Assembly: GCA_964494625.1 (NCBI GenBank)
Contig: CAZBRT010000002.1
Location: 248,001-312,000 of the forward strand
DNA from: UBA2784 sp964494625
GTDB lineage: Bacteria; Pseudomonadota; Alphaproteobacteria; Micropepsales; Micropepsaceae
Direction: 5' to 3'
Length of the DNA stretch: 64,000 nucleotides
Below the pieces are notes generated by a model, which searched no databases, was not told where the DNA came from, and saw only the letters and a list, made by a program, of their open reading frames with translations. The translations under genes and the position numbers were made by a program. This document shows, piece after piece, positions 17,007-24,866 of the stretch (within the stretch, counting starts at the first letter, position 1; the number at the start of each line of letters is the position of its first letter).

Positions 17007-17340
17007 GGGCCTTACCCCTTCAACCTTCATGCTGCCGGCATTTCCGCCGGACGGGGCCAAACCAAAGCCCGATCAACCTCTTCGCCGGGATAAGCCCCTG
17101 CGGGAGGCGCGGGAGATACAGGCAATTGCGCCAAGCTGTCAATGGCGCCATCCCCTTGGGCGGAGCGTTGCCGGTCATGCCTGAATTCCCCTTCACGCTC
17201 AAACAGTTAATTCGCCACGGCCGCGGCAGGAATAGCCCTGTTGTGGCAGGAAGACACTTGCGGGCGGGCCATGGGCTCCCCTTTACTCACGAAAGCCGCA
17301 AATCACCCCCTGTTCCAGGAAAGACCCGAGCCCCGCAACC
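17007..17340. other. intergenic region, no gene recognised
   Basis: About 330 bp between the bL36 start and the next plus-strand gene. Short open frames exist on both strands but have no family signature, no ribosome-binding site and atypical composition for coding DNA. It presumably holds the leftward promoter of rpmJ and a rightward promoter for the membrane-protein/transglycosylase pair; I could not place either confidently. Confidence 0.5.
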
Positions 17341-17646
17341 ATGGATGGTCCCCGCGTTGATCGCACACATGGCGAGATGATGACCGACGGCTCGCTGGAA
17401 TGGTGGCTGACGCTGGGCGGCGCCCTTCTGGCCATCGGCCTCTTCCTCTTTGCGCGCTGGAAGGGTGAGCAGCCTGCCCAACCCCTCAAGGTGCGGGTTT
17501 TCAATTATGCGATCATCCAGTTCGCGGCGCTCATCGCCCTCCTGGTCATGGTCGTGCATCTTCTCACCCTGGGTTCGGGAAAACGCTTTGGCGGCAGGTT
17601 CAGCGACATTCCCGTCCAGTCACTCGAAGAGGACACGCACACATGA
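17341..17646 (+). CDS. small membrane protein upstream of lytic transglycosylase
   Basis: Up to 101 residues with two hydrophobic helices (WWLTLGGALLAIGLFLF and YAIIQFAALIALLVMVVHLL) joined by a short polar stretch, and a polar C-terminus. It resembles small uncharacterised proteobacterial membrane proteins. Its stop overlaps the transglycosylase start by 4 bp (ATGA), so translation is likely coupled. Methionines at 17377 and 17380 are alternative starts just before the first helix. Confidence 0.65.
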   Translation: MDGPRVDRTHGEMMTDGSLEWWLTLGGALLAIGLFLFARWKGEQPAQPLKVRVFNYAIIQFAALIALLVMVVHLLTLGSGKRFGGRFSDIPVQSLEEDTHT

Positions 17647-18923
17647 AATCCGGCGCTGTCGCTGTTCTTGCTGCTGCTTCCCTTGCCGTCGTCGCTTGCG
17701 GGACCGCCGGGCCGGAGCGTCCGGTTTCGACCGTCACGCCGGATGCGGCCGCGACATCAGGTCAGGTCGCACCGCCCTCGCATGAAGCGGGGTCATTTGA
17801 CGCCTACCTTGCCGACATGATTGCGCAGGCCGTGGCGCAGGGCGTTTCGCCCGAAACTGCCACGAATGCGCTTTCGGGACTTGTCCCCAATGCGCGCGTG
17901 CTTGAACTCAATGCCGACCAACCGGAATTCACGCGGCCCGTCTGGGTCTATCTGGCCAATGCGGTCTCCGACCGGCGCATCAGTGACGGCACGGCGATGC
18001 GCGCGCGTCATCGCGCCGTGATCGAACAGGCGGCGCGGCGCTTTGGCGTTGATCCTGACGTGATCGTCGCGATCTGGGGACTGGAAACCGATTTCGGCGG
18101 CAATCTGGGCGGCTTCAACGTGATCGAGTCGCTGGCAACGCTCGGATGGAAAGGCACGCGCACCGAATTCTGGCGGGCCGAACTTGTCGCCGCGCTCAAG
18201 ATCGTCGATGCCCACGACATCAATGCGTCGGGCATGATGGGATCATGGGCCGGTGCGATGGGGCACACGCAATTCATGCCCTCGACCTTCCTTGTCCATG
18301 CGCGCGACGGCGATGGCGACGGCAAGCGCGACATCTGGACATCGCTGGAGGACGTGTTTGCCTCAACGGCAAACTATCTTTCGGCGCATGGGTGGAAGAC
18401 CGGACAGCCCTGGGGGTTTGAAGTGAAGCTGCCGCGCAGCTTTGCCTACGAGACCGCCGACATCACCATCGAACGCCCGCTCTCCCACTGGATGGAAGAA
18501 GGCGTAACGCGCATCGGCGGTGGCACGCTTTCAGGACCCGGGCTTGCGGCAAGTGACAGTGCCTCGATCCTTCTGCCTGCCGGGCACAAGGGGACGGCCT
18601 TCATCGTCTTCAACAATTTCCGCACAATCCTCAAATACAACAATTCGACGTCTTATGGTCTTGGCATCGGCCATCTGTCAGACCGCATCTCGGGTGGCCC
18701 TGCGATTTCCGGCACATGGCCGGTGGACGAGCCGGTGCTCTCGGTTGACCAGCGCAAGGAGTTGCAGCGTGAGCTGAACCGCCTCGGCTTTCCCGTCGGC
18801 AATCCGGATGGCGTGATCGGCAAGCGCACGCGCGCGGCGTTGCGCGAGTGGCAATTGTCGGCGGGCGTCATTCCCGACGGTTATCCGACGCTCGCGCTTC
18901 TCGACCGGCTCAAGGAAAGCTGA
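17643..18923 (+). CDS. lytic murein transglycosylase, MltB-like, with peptidoglycan-binding domain
   Basis: 426-residue predicted lipoprotein (lipobox AVVAC, lipidated at C19) that cleaves the MurNAc-GlcNAc bond of peptidoglycan. The SLT_2/MltB catalytic domain spans about residues 40-340, with the catalytic glutamate in IWGLETDFGG and the family blocks NASGMMGSWAGAMGHTQF and DGDGDGKRDIW. A C-terminal PG_binding_1 domain, about residues 370-425 (LNRLGFPVGNPDGVIGKRTR), anchors it to the wall. It acts in the periplasm on cell-wall turnover. Confidence 0.93.
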   Translation: MKSGAVAVLAAASLAVVACGTAGPERPVSTVTPDAAATSGQVAPPSHEAGSFDAYLADMIAQAVAQGVSPETATNALSGLVPNARVLELNADQPEFTRPVWVYLANAVSDRRISDGTAMRARHRAVIEQAARRFGVDPDVIVAIWGLETDFGGNLGGFNVIESLATLGWKGTRTEFWRAELVAALKIVDAHDINASGMMGSWAGAMGHTQFMPSTFLVHARDGDGDGKRDIWTSLEDVFASTANYLSAHGWKTGQPWGFEVKLPRSFAYETADITIERPLSHWMEEGVTRIGGGTLSGPGLAASDSASILLPAGHKGTAFIVFNNFRTILKYNNSTSYGLGIGHLSDRISGGPAISGTWPVDEPVLSVDQRKELQRELNRLGFPVGNPDGVIGKRTRAALREWQLSAGVIPDGYPTLALLDRLKES

Positions 18924-18934
18924 GATCAGCTTTC
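18915..18934. terminator. palindrome spanning two convergent stop codons
   Basis: GAAAGCTGA, two bases, then TCAGCTTTC form a near-perfect palindrome. The left arm contains the stop codon of the transglycosylase and the right arm the stop codon of the convergent MFS gene. It may act as a short bidirectional terminator, but the U-tract is weak on both sides. Confidence 0.4.
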
Positions 18935-20293
18935 GGGAACGCTTGTTTCCACGTCCGTTGACGGGCTTGCATGCGCGGTGCGCAGGCGGGGCGTCAGCAT
19001 GATGAAAACGGCCAGGACCGCAATCAGGATCGCGGCAAACGCATAAGGCGCATGCGGCCCCAGCGCCTGGTAAAGCGGATTGCCGATCAGCGGCGCAAAA
19101 ATGAAGCCGGAGGCACCCGCCGCACCGGTCAGGCCGGCGACGGCTCCCTGCTGGTCGTGGCCCACCGACAATGACGCCGCCGCCGAAACGCCGGGCCGCG
19201 CGAGGCCAAATCCAAGTCCCGAAAGCACAAGGGCTGCCACCAGAAGCCCGAACGTGTTGGCAAGCACAAAGAGGATGCTGGAGGCGAAGGCGATGATGAC
19301 GCCCCAGCGCAACAGGAAATCGCTCGTCAGGCGGAAGCGCTGGACAATGACCAGCTGCGCAAAAAGGGCCGCAACCGATGACGCCATCAGACCAACGCCG
19401 GTGAACTGGATCGCGTTGTCGGTATCAAGGCCGAGCACATCCATGAACAGGAACGAGACGGTCTGGATCGGAATGGCACCCGCCGTTCCCAAAAGCACAT
19501 TGGCAATGATGAAAGGCGTCACGCGCCGGTCGAAGACCGACAGGCGCTGCGGCCGTTCGCGTTCGCGCGGCGGCGTGCGTTCGGGCAGGAAGCGCCAGAT
19601 CGCAAAGGCCGAACACGCGGCGATGAAAGCGACAAAATAAAGCGGCGCCACAAATCCGAACACGACCAATGCCGCACCGATGCCGGGCCCGACCGTCGTG
19701 CCAAGCCCGAAGGCTGCCGACAGCGTAGAGACCGCCTCGGTGCGCTCGGCAGGTGACGTGCGGTCAGCAATGTAGCCCTGTGCCGCGGGATGCGCGCCCG
19801 ATCCGAACACGCCGTAGATGGAACGCGAGAGGACAAGGGCCGGATAAATCGCCCAGAAGCCCACGAGCACACCCAGCAATCCCAGCTGCACCACGGTTGC
19901 AAACATCGCGGTGGAGATGGCGAAGGCGGAAAGCCCCATGATGATCATCGGGCGGCGACCCCAATGATCGCTGCGATGGCCCCAGAAGCCTGAAGTGAAA
20001 ACCCAGATCGTCGCCGAGATAGCGAAGATCGCGCCAACCTGCGTTTCCGAAAGCCCCAATTGGCGTGAAACGGGTGGCAAGATCGCAAACATCAGCGATT
20101 GGCCGACGCCCATGCAGACGAGCGAGAAGAAGAGAATCTGGAAGGCCTTGCGGCGTTCGCGGGGCGAGGTCGGGCCATCGCCCGGCTGGCCTTGCGCGAC
20201 CGGCGTGAACATCCGGCTCATCAGGCTGGGTTTTGGCCCGGCCATGGGGGGCCCAGAATCGGGAGGTGGGGAAGTGGGGGCGTCCTTCTGCAT
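18926..20293 (-). CDS. MFS transporter, drug/metabolite exporter type
   Basis: 455-residue major facilitator with about 12 membrane helices after a 45-residue proline-rich cytoplasmic N-terminus. The family A-loop motif appears as GFWGHRSDHWGRRPMII between helices 2 and 3, and a repeat of the fold follows a central charged loop (RTPPRERERPQRLSVFDRR). The sequence GLGTTVGPGIGAALV in helix 5 resembles motif C of drug/H+ antiporters, which suggests an exporter. The substrate is unknown. A start at an internal methionine (MAGPKPS or MSRMF) is possible. Confidence 0.85.
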   Translation of the reverse strand: MQKDAPTSPPPDSGPPMAGPKPSLMSRMFTPVAQGQPGDGPTSPRERRKAFQILFFSLVCMGVGQSLMFAILPPVSRQLGLSETQVGAIFAISATIWVFTSGFWGHRSDHWGRRPMIIMGLSAFAISTAMFATVVQLGLLGVLVGFWAIYPALVLSRSIYGVFGSGAHPAAQGYIADRTSPAERTEAVSTLSAAFGLGTTVGPGIGAALVVFGFVAPLYFVAFIAACSAFAIWRFLPERTPPRERERPQRLSVFDRRVTPFIIANVLLGTAGAIPIQTVSFLFMDVLGLDTDNAIQFTGVGLMASSVAALFAQLVIVQRFRLTSDFLLRWGVIIAFASSILFVLANTFGLLVAALVLSGLGFGLARPGVSAAASLSVGHDQQGAVAGLTGAAGASGFIFAPLIGNPLYQALGPHAPYAFAAILIAVLAVFIMLTPRLRTAHASPSTDVETSVPES

Positions 20294-20307
20294 AAGGCAC
20301 CCATAAG

Positions 20308-20346
20308 CGTTTTCAGGCGACGAGGAAACCGCTTCGCCTGAAAACG
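20308..20346. repeat. 12-bp perfect inverted repeat between operons
   Basis: CGTTTTCAGGCG at 20308-20319 and CGCCTGAAAACG at 20335-20346 are exact inverted copies separated by 15 bases. The element lies between the end of the sigma/anti-sigma operon and the start of the MFS gene, both on the minus strand. Neither side has a run of T, so it is either a factor-dependent terminator or mRNA-end hairpin, or an operator for the MFS gene, whose ATG is 14 bp away. Confidence 0.5.
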
Positions 20347-20419
20347 TGCAGAAGATCTTCCGCCTGAGCGAAATACGCGGAGCCGGAATGCTTCACGCCT
20401 TCCGCCACGTTACCGGATT

Positions 20420-21019
20420 TCACGGACCCGGCGGTGGTGGTGGCGGTGCCTCTTCCGGCAGGTCGCCTGGCGGGCCTTCTGGAGGATCCATCATGTCACC
20501 ATCGGGACCACGACCATGGCGTGGACCGCCTCTCTCGCGATTGCGGTGGCGCTCGCGCGCCCTTTCACGCATCTCCGCGGCGATGGCCGCCCGCGCCTGC
20601 GGTGACATCGCATCCATCATCGCCAGAACGGTCTCCTGCCCGATCATTGCCAGACGCTCATCGGCCTTGCGCATGGCGGCAAGCGCTTCTTCCATCCGGG
20701 CGCGCTCGTAAGGTTCGTCGAGCAGGCGGTAAACCGCCATCCGCGCGCGGCGCACCTCCCGCATGGCGCTGCGCTGCTCGGCGCGGGTTGCGTCGGCGAT
20801 TTCCTCGGCCCGGGCGCGCTCGGCCTCGGTCACCACCTCGGCAATGGCGCGCGGCGAAAAGGGATTGGCTCCGCCATAAATGCCCATGGCGCGGTTCTGC
20901 CAGTTGACGAGCGTGCCGGTCACCACAACACCCAACAGGAACAGGTTGAATGCCAGCGACAGGAAAAGAAGCCAGCGGCGGCGCGGCCGCGCGGGCGATA
21001 GGGCGGGCATGTCACTCAT
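20420..21019 (-). CDS. periplasmic heavy-metal-sensor-like (CnrX/CpxP-like) membrane-anchored protein
   Basis: 199 residues: a short cytoplasmic N-terminus, one membrane anchor at about residues 15-36 (WLLFLSLAFNLFLLGVVVTG), then a long alpha-helical, arginine- and alanine-rich periplasmic part (AEIADATRAEQRSAMREVRR-like, residues 70-160). It ends in a proline-rich tail. This layout matches the heavy-metal-resistance sensor family that includes CnrX and CpxP. It overlaps the anti-sigma gene by 4 bp and is the third gene of the sigma operon, so it probably senses an envelope or metal signal. The metal ligand set is not evident. Confidence 0.7.
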   Translation of the reverse strand: MSDMPALSPARPRRRWLLFLSLAFNLFLLGVVVTGTLVNWQNRAMGIYGGANPFSPRAIAEVVTEAERARAEEIADATRAEQRSAMREVRRARMAVYRLLDEPYERARMEEALAAMRKADERLAMIGQETVLAMMDAMSPQARAAIAAEMRERARERHRNRERGGPRHGRGPDGDMMDPPEGPPGDLPEEAPPPPPPGP

Positions 21020-21480
21020 GATTGATCCTCATCCTCAAGGTCGTCCTCAAGATCGAAGCTCTCGTTGAAAAACAGGCTGTCGTCTTCGGCGATGGTGATG
21101 CCCTGCCCTTCGGCGCCCGGCGTAAACGGCGCACTGACAGGCCAAAGCACACCCACGCCGATTCCCATAACCAGCGCAAAGGCAAGACCAGCCGTCGGCT
21201 GCCACACATTGCGGCCCGGCAGGATATCGGCCAGCAAAGCGCGCCATCCAAGGCGCGGCGGCGGGAGCGACGCAAGGATGCGGCCCGTCAATGCCGCCGA
21301 AGGCAGATGCGATGGCGCAAGATCAAGCAGCTGGTCCAGTTCGACCGCTTGGGAAAGGATCGCGCGGGCACGCGGATCCGCGGCAAGCAGGGCGCGGGCG
21401 CCTGCGCGCTCGTTCTCCGGCCAGCGGGCGGCATCGGCGCCATATGCATCGACGATGGCTGTAAAGCGTTCAAGGTTCAT
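21016..21480 (-). CDS. candidate anti-sigma factor, single-pass membrane protein
   Basis: 154 residues with a cytoplasmic N-terminal part (about 1-92), one membrane helix at 96-114 (TAGLAFALVMGIGVGVLW) and a strongly acidic periplasmic tail (SFDLEDDLEDEDQS). The position, directly after and overlapping an ECF sigma gene by 4 bp, together with the topology, supports an anti-sigma role. No zinc HxxxCxxC anti-sigma motif is present, so it would be a non-ZAS type. No specific family was recognised from sequence alone. Confidence 0.62.
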   Translation of the reverse strand: MNLERFTAIVDAYGADAARWPENERAGARALLAADPRARAILSQAVELDQLLDLAPSHLPSAALTGRILASLPPPRLGWRALLADILPGRNVWQPTAGLAFALVMGIGVGVLWPVSAPFTPGAEGQGITIAEDDSLFFNESFDLEDDLEDEDQS

Positions 21481-22070
21481 GGCGCAGTTATCCTTTGTGG
21501 CCGGTTTGATGGCGCATCCACGCTTTCGCCTTTGGCCCAGCCGGCAAGTTTTTCCCGAAGCGTGCGACGACCGCGCGCCAATAGGGACTCAAGAGCATCA
21601 ACGCTGACGCCGAGCGATTCCGCCGCAGCGATGTTGGTCATTCCCTCGTAGTGGCAAAGAACGATGGCCGCGCGCTGGCGTTCCGGCAGGCGGGCGAGTT
21701 CCGCCTCAACAGCATTGGCTGTCTCGCGCGCTTCAAGCCCGTCACCCGGCAAAGGCCGTGCGTCAACCGGATCCGCCACGTCGTCCAGGGCCAGCCCGCG
21801 CTTCCTGCGCAGGCGGTCATAGCACTGGTTCATCGCCACGCGATAAATCCACGTCTCGAACTTCGCGGCACCCGGCTGCCACTTCGCCGCCGATTTCCAG
21901 ACCCGCAGAAAGACCTCCTGCGCCACATCATCCGCATCGGCCGCATTGCCCAGCATCCGGCGCGCAAGCGAGATCACGCGCGGCAGATGACGCTGGACAA
22001 GCAAGCGCGCGGCCGCAGCATCGCCATCGGCAATGCGTGCGACCAGTTCGCCATCGGGGTCAAAGACCAT
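21477..22070 (-). CDS. ECF-type RNA polymerase sigma factor
   Basis: 197-residue sigma-70 family protein with only regions 2 and 4. Region 2, about residues 25-90, contains LARRMLGNAADADDVAQEVF and KFETWIYRVAMNQCYDRLRR. Region 4, about 125-185, contains LARLPERQRAAIVLCHYEGM and a helix-turn-helix, AAAESLGVSVDALESLLARG. It heads a three-gene overlapping operon with a putative membrane anti-sigma factor and a periplasmic sensor-like protein, so activity is probably released by an envelope signal. The promoter it recognises was not identified. Confidence 0.93.
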   Translation of the reverse strand: MVFDPDGELVARIADGDAAAARLLVQRHLPRVISLARRMLGNAADADDVAQEVFLRVWKSAAKWQPGAAKFETWIYRVAMNQCYDRLRRKRGLALDDVADPVDARPLPGDGLEARETANAVEAELARLPERQRAAIVLCHYEGMTNIAAAESLGVSVDALESLLARGRRTLREKLAGWAKGESVDAPSNRPQRITAP

Positions 22071-22186
22071 GTTGCCCGTTGGGCCGCCTATTGTGCTTTC
22101 GAGAGGCGGTTCGCCCGCTTCACCGCCAATTGGACCTTAAACGCGGCAACAAGCCAAATCCGGCGCCCAAACCGGGGGTTCGGGAT

Positions 22187-23317
22187 TCAGGCGGCTTCGC
22201 GCGGGGCGCGCGGCACAAGGCGGACCCGGGCGGGCACCCGTGAAGGCACGAGATTGCCTCGCTCGATCCGGCCGATCCGGGCGGTCAGCGTGCGGCCCGC
22301 TTCGGCCAGGTCGGCGCGCACATGGGCCAAAGCGAGGCTCACCGGGGCAAAGCCGTCCACCATGGCGGAAGTCAGGAAGCCGACCGTTTCGCCCTTCAGC
22401 TCGACCGCGACAAGGCGGGGATCATCGATTGCGGCGTCAATCTCCAGCTGCACGAGGCGGCTCTGCGCGCGCGCCATGCGCCCGGTCGCGCGCTTGCCGT
22501 TGAAATGGCTTCCCCCCGTGGCGAGCAAATGGTCGATCCCGAGCGAGAAGGCCGTCACATCCCCCGAAAGCTGAGCCGCATCGGCATTGAGCGACACGTC
22601 ACCGCGCGCGATCCGTGCGGCATCAAGCGCCGCATGGCCGACCGCCACGACACCCAGCGCCTTGCCCGCGCGCATCAGGCGATCCCACAACACCGGCGCA
22701 TCCTCTGCCTGCGAGACAAGGGCAATGCCGCGCGGTCCCCGGCTGCGCAGGGCGGCAAAGTCGACGCCACGCCAATGGTGGGTCGAAACCGTGCCGGGTG
22801 CCAGGATGTCATTGAGACCGGCAGCGCCCAGAAGCTCTGCCGCTTTCGGACCCTCGATCCAGATTGCGCCTGTGTCGCCCGAGATGGATGACACATTTGC
22901 CCCCAGGCCGTTTGCCGCATCGGCAAACCAGTCGTCATTGGCGGCATTGGCTATCAGCAAGAAATCATCGGCACCCAAGGCACCAAGCCAGCCAAAACCA
23001 ATGACTTGGCCAGCACCATTACACCAAAAATTGAACATGGCGGCACCTGTCTCAAGGCGCTCGACCGGGCGGGCAAAGACGCGGGCGCAAAAGTCGCGCG
23101 CGCCCGATCCACTGATCCGATAGCGGGAAGTCGCACTGGCGTCCGCAAGCCCGGCTGAAGTCGCCAGCGCCCGGCGTTCCGGCCCCTGCCCCAGCGTTGC
23201 CGAGGCAACCGCCATCCCGTTCAGGGCCAGCCAGCGGTTGCCCGCATTGGCCTCAGCCATGCGCGCATGGAGCGGCGATGGGGAGACGGGCGGGACATTG
23301 ATCGTGCGTTCAGCCAT
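22187..23317 (-). CDS. GcvT-like aminomethyltransferase family protein
   Basis: 376-residue protein of the glycine-cleavage T-protein/dimethylglycine-oxidase/sarcosine-oxidase folate-binding family. Similar segments include ALATSAGLADASATSRYRIS near residues 50-70, IWIEGPKAAELLGAAG, and a C-terminal barrel with AVELKGETVGFLTSAMV. It lacks companion glycine-cleavage genes, and the tetrahydrofolate-dependent catalytic aspartate could not be placed, so the substrate is open. It overlaps the upstream oxidoreductase gene by 8 bp, indicating a joint pathway that may act on an N-methyl or related compound (inference). Confidence 0.75.
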   Translation of the reverse strand: MAERTINVPPVSPSPLHARMAEANAGNRWLALNGMAVASATLGQGPERRALATSAGLADASATSRYRISGSGARDFCARVFARPVERLETGAAMFNFWCNGAGQVIGFGWLGALGADDFLLIANAANDDWFADAANGLGANVSSISGDTGAIWIEGPKAAELLGAAGLNDILAPGTVSTHHWRGVDFAALRSRGPRGIALVSQAEDAPVLWDRLMRAGKALGVVAVGHAALDAARIARGDVSLNADAAQLSGDVTAFSLGIDHLLATGGSHFNGKRATGRMARAQSRLVQLEIDAAIDDPRLVAVELKGETVGFLTSAMVDGFAPVSLALAHVRADLAEAGRTLTARIGRIERGNLVPSRVPARVRLVPRAPREAA

Positions 23318-24866
23318 GATTGTTCTTCTTTTCGGAGGCGCGTTGTTTCAGAAGCATTTTGGCAGCGTGGCGTCCGGCCAGACCCGTGGCGCCGGGCAGC
23401 ATCAAGGCGTCGGCTCCGGCGAGGAAGAGCCGGTCGATGCCCGAACGCTCCTGCCAGACGCCAAAGGCGCGGCGCCCCTCAAGGCTTGCCGCAAGGCCAA
23501 GCGACGCGTTCTGCCAATGGCCCGCCGAAGCGCCAAAGCGCGCCTCGAGGTCCAGCGGCGTCAGGACAAGGCCGCCGACGGAGTGGTCGGTCAGGTCGGG
23601 GGCAATGGGGCTGAGCCGTGCCATGACATTGCGCGCGATCATGTCGCGGGTGTCGGTCGCGCTTTGACCGGTTGCAAGGGGCACGAAGGGCACCATGACT
23701 GACAGCGTATGCTGCCCGACATCGGTCAGCATGGGATCGCGCACCGACGGCATGACCGCTTCAAAAACCGGCTCTGGCGCGAGTTGACCGACCGCGCAGG
23801 CGTCAGCGGCAGCCTCAACCGCCGAAATGTCGGGCGCAAAGACCAGCCGCGCGCGGTAATCCTCTGGTGCAAGACCGCGAAAGCTCGGCGCCGCATCAAG
23901 AGCCAGCACAAGCTTGGCCGCGCCGCTGGCGGGTCTTGTGGCGGCCAGATCCCGCGACGTCTCGACTTCCAGATGACGGTGACCGGCCAAAGTGCCAAGC
24001 GCCGCATCCGCGCCAACAGCCGCGATGACCGCATCAGCTTCCAGTGTGCGTCCGTCATCAAGGACGGCGCCCGCCGCGCGGCCATTGACGATCACAAGGC
24101 GCGCAACCGGTGAAGCCGTCATCACGACAACACCAGCGGCGCGGGCGGACGCCTCAAGCGCTTTGATCAAGCCACCGGGACCGCCTTTGGGTTCGCCCAG
24201 GCGTTGCTCGGCATTGCTTTGCCGCGCCGCCAGCGCAAGCGCGAGGATGAGCGGCGTGCCCGGCTCGCGCGGATGAAGATTGTTGCCGCGCACGGCCTCG
24301 AAGGCGAGATAGCCCCGCAGCAGCGGCATTTCGAACAGACGTTCGACCAGATCGCCAATGCCTGCGCGCGACCAGAGATCGAAGGTCCGGCGGTCATGTT
24401 CACCGCCACGCGCGGCCGCCGCAGCAGGCGCGATGCCGCGCTTGCGGGCGTCGATCATAAGGCGCGCCATACGGGCAGCATCACGCGTGAATTTCCCGTA
24501 TGCCTCCGCATCTCGCTTGGAGAGTGCGGCAAACTGGGCGGCTGCGCGTTTGGGCAAAGGCGAGATCGTCAATGGTCGCCCCGCAGACGAGAGCGCAATG
24601 GCGGGGAGGCGCGTGTCAGTGAAAACAAGCCCATGTTTCCTGAGGCGGCAGGAGGCGACAATCTTGGGCGACACCATGCCAAGATCATGGACGGCAAGGG
24701 CACTGCGAAAGCCGTCATTTGCGTCGGCCGTCCGGATGCGACCGCCCAGAACATCCGACGCTTCAACCAGCACCACGCGTTGACCCGCGCGCGCAAGCGT
24801 CACCGCTGCGACAAGCCCGTTGAGGCCGCCGCCGACAATCAGCGTGTCAAAGGCGGATGGGTTCAT
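23310..24866 (-). CDS. phytoene-desaturase-like FAD-dependent oxidoreductase (PYROXD2-like)
   Basis: 518-residue flavoprotein. The dinucleotide-binding motif is LIVGGGLNGLVAAVTLARAG at residues 9-28, followed by the acidic ribose contact LVEASDVLGG. Typical CrtI-family elements follow: a KGGPGGLIKALEASARAAG block, GRTLEADAVIAAVGADAAL, and a closing FAD-contact LFLAGADALMLPGATGLAGR. It resembles the NAD(P)/FAD-dependent oxidoreductases grouped with PYROXD2 more than carotenoid enzymes, and no carotenoid genes are nearby. It overlaps genes on both sides. Confidence 0.82.
   Translation of the reverse strand: MNPSAFDTLIVGGGLNGLVAAVTLARAGQRVVLVEASDVLGGRIRTADANDGFRSALAVHDLGMVSPKIVASCRLRKHGLVFTDTRLPAIALSSAGRPLTISPLPKRAAAQFAALSKRDAEAYGKFTRDAARMARLMIDARKRGIAPAAAAARGGEHDRRTFDLWSRAGIGDLVERLFEMPLLRGYLAFEAVRGNNLHPREPGTPLILALALAARQSNAEQRLGEPKGGPGGLIKALEASARAAGVVVMTASPVARLVIVNGRAAGAVLDDGRTLEADAVIAAVGADAALGTLAGHRHLEVETSRDLAATRPASGAAKLVLALDAAPSFRGLAPEDYRARLVFAPDISAVEAAADACAVGQLAPEPVFEAVMPSVRDPMLTDVGQHTLSVMVPFVPLATGQSATDTRDMIARNVMARLSPIAPDLTDHSVGGLVLTPLDLEARFGASAGHWQNASLGLAASLEGRRAFGVWQERSGIDRLFLAGADALMLPGATGLAGRHAAKMLLKQRASEKKNNHG

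Noticed and set aside
17126..17380. 84-residue plus-strand frame between rpmJ and the small membrane-protein gene
   Set aside because: No ribosome-binding site, no domain, and it overlaps a better-supported gene in another frame.
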